From: Pseudomonadota bacterium
GTDB lineage: Bacteria > Pseudomonadota > Alphaproteobacteria > Rhizobiales > Beijerinckiaceae
Assembly: GCA_023386155.1 (NCBI GenBank)
Contig: JAEWKH010000024.1
Location: 1-12,606 of the forward strand
Length of the DNA: 12,606 bases
Reading direction: 5' to 3'
This document shows positions 12,420-12,606 of the stretch, piece after piece (the first letter of the stretch is position 1; every line of letters begins with the position of its first letter). The notes below the pieces were generated by a model, which saw only the letters and a program-made list of their open reading frames with translations, ran no database searches and was not told the origin of the DNA. A program made the position numbers and the translations under genes.

Positions 12420-12439
12420 GTCCTTTGATCCTCTCAAAT

Positions 12440-12606
<167 letters not shown>

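Noticed and set aside
12372..12439. Promoter for rpsJ in the tuf-rpsJ gap (TTGAGA on the minus strand)
   Set aside because: The bases 17 downstream are CCGGGT, not a -10 box; transcription more likely comes from upstream of tuf.

Overview
The window is a classic bacterial S10–spc ribosomal-protein gene cluster read entirely from the minus strand, plus a small unrelated accessory segment at the left edge. Gene order (tuf, then the S10 and spc blocks, with adk directly after secY), the zinc-free S14, the short zinc-free adenylate kinase and the GC-rich codon use all fit an alphaproteobacterium, most likely Hyphomicrobiales (Rhizobiales). A Methylobacteriaceae-like member such as Microvirga or Methylobacterium is my best guess, but the genus is not secure from the sequence alone.

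Layout in transcription order, from right to left: the 3' end of tuf (EF-Tu); the S10 block rpsJ-rplC-rplD-rplW-rplB-rpsS-rplV-rpsC-rplP-rpmC-rpsQ; a 163-base gap holding a good sigma70-type promoter candidate and a foldable leader; then the spc block rplN-rplX-rplE-rpsN-rpsH-rplF-rplR-rpsE-rpmD-rplO-secY-adk. Most junctions are tight: several genes overlap by 1 to 8 bases, or the stop codon of one gene lies inside the Shine-Dalgarno (SD) sequence of the next, so translation is probably coupled along the message. The larger gaps (rpsQ-rplN, rplO-secY, secY-adk) each contain inverted repeats. Together the genes supply ribosomal subunit proteins, the SecY channel that accepts nascent chains, and adenylate kinase for nucleotide balance.

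The left 0.55 kb is different. Two plus-strand genes converge on adk: the C-terminal end of an unrecognised protein, and directly behind it a 112-residue protein resembling the DUF6968 family. Their GC content is visibly lower (two hand-counted 60-base lines give 53% and 48%, against 60% and 77% for two lines in the ribosomal part). In most alphaproteobacteria adk is followed by rpsM-rpsK-rpoA-rplQ. Here that block is absent and the cluster ends at a pair of hairpins, so the segment marks a synteny break with probable accessory DNA.

No tRNA, rRNA, CRISPR array, insertion sequence or transposase is visible. No stretch of more than 300 bases lacks a gene. The core is ordinary. The points that deserve a second look are the accessory pair at the left edge, the S10/spc boundary with its alternative RNA folds, and the hairpins around secY and adk.
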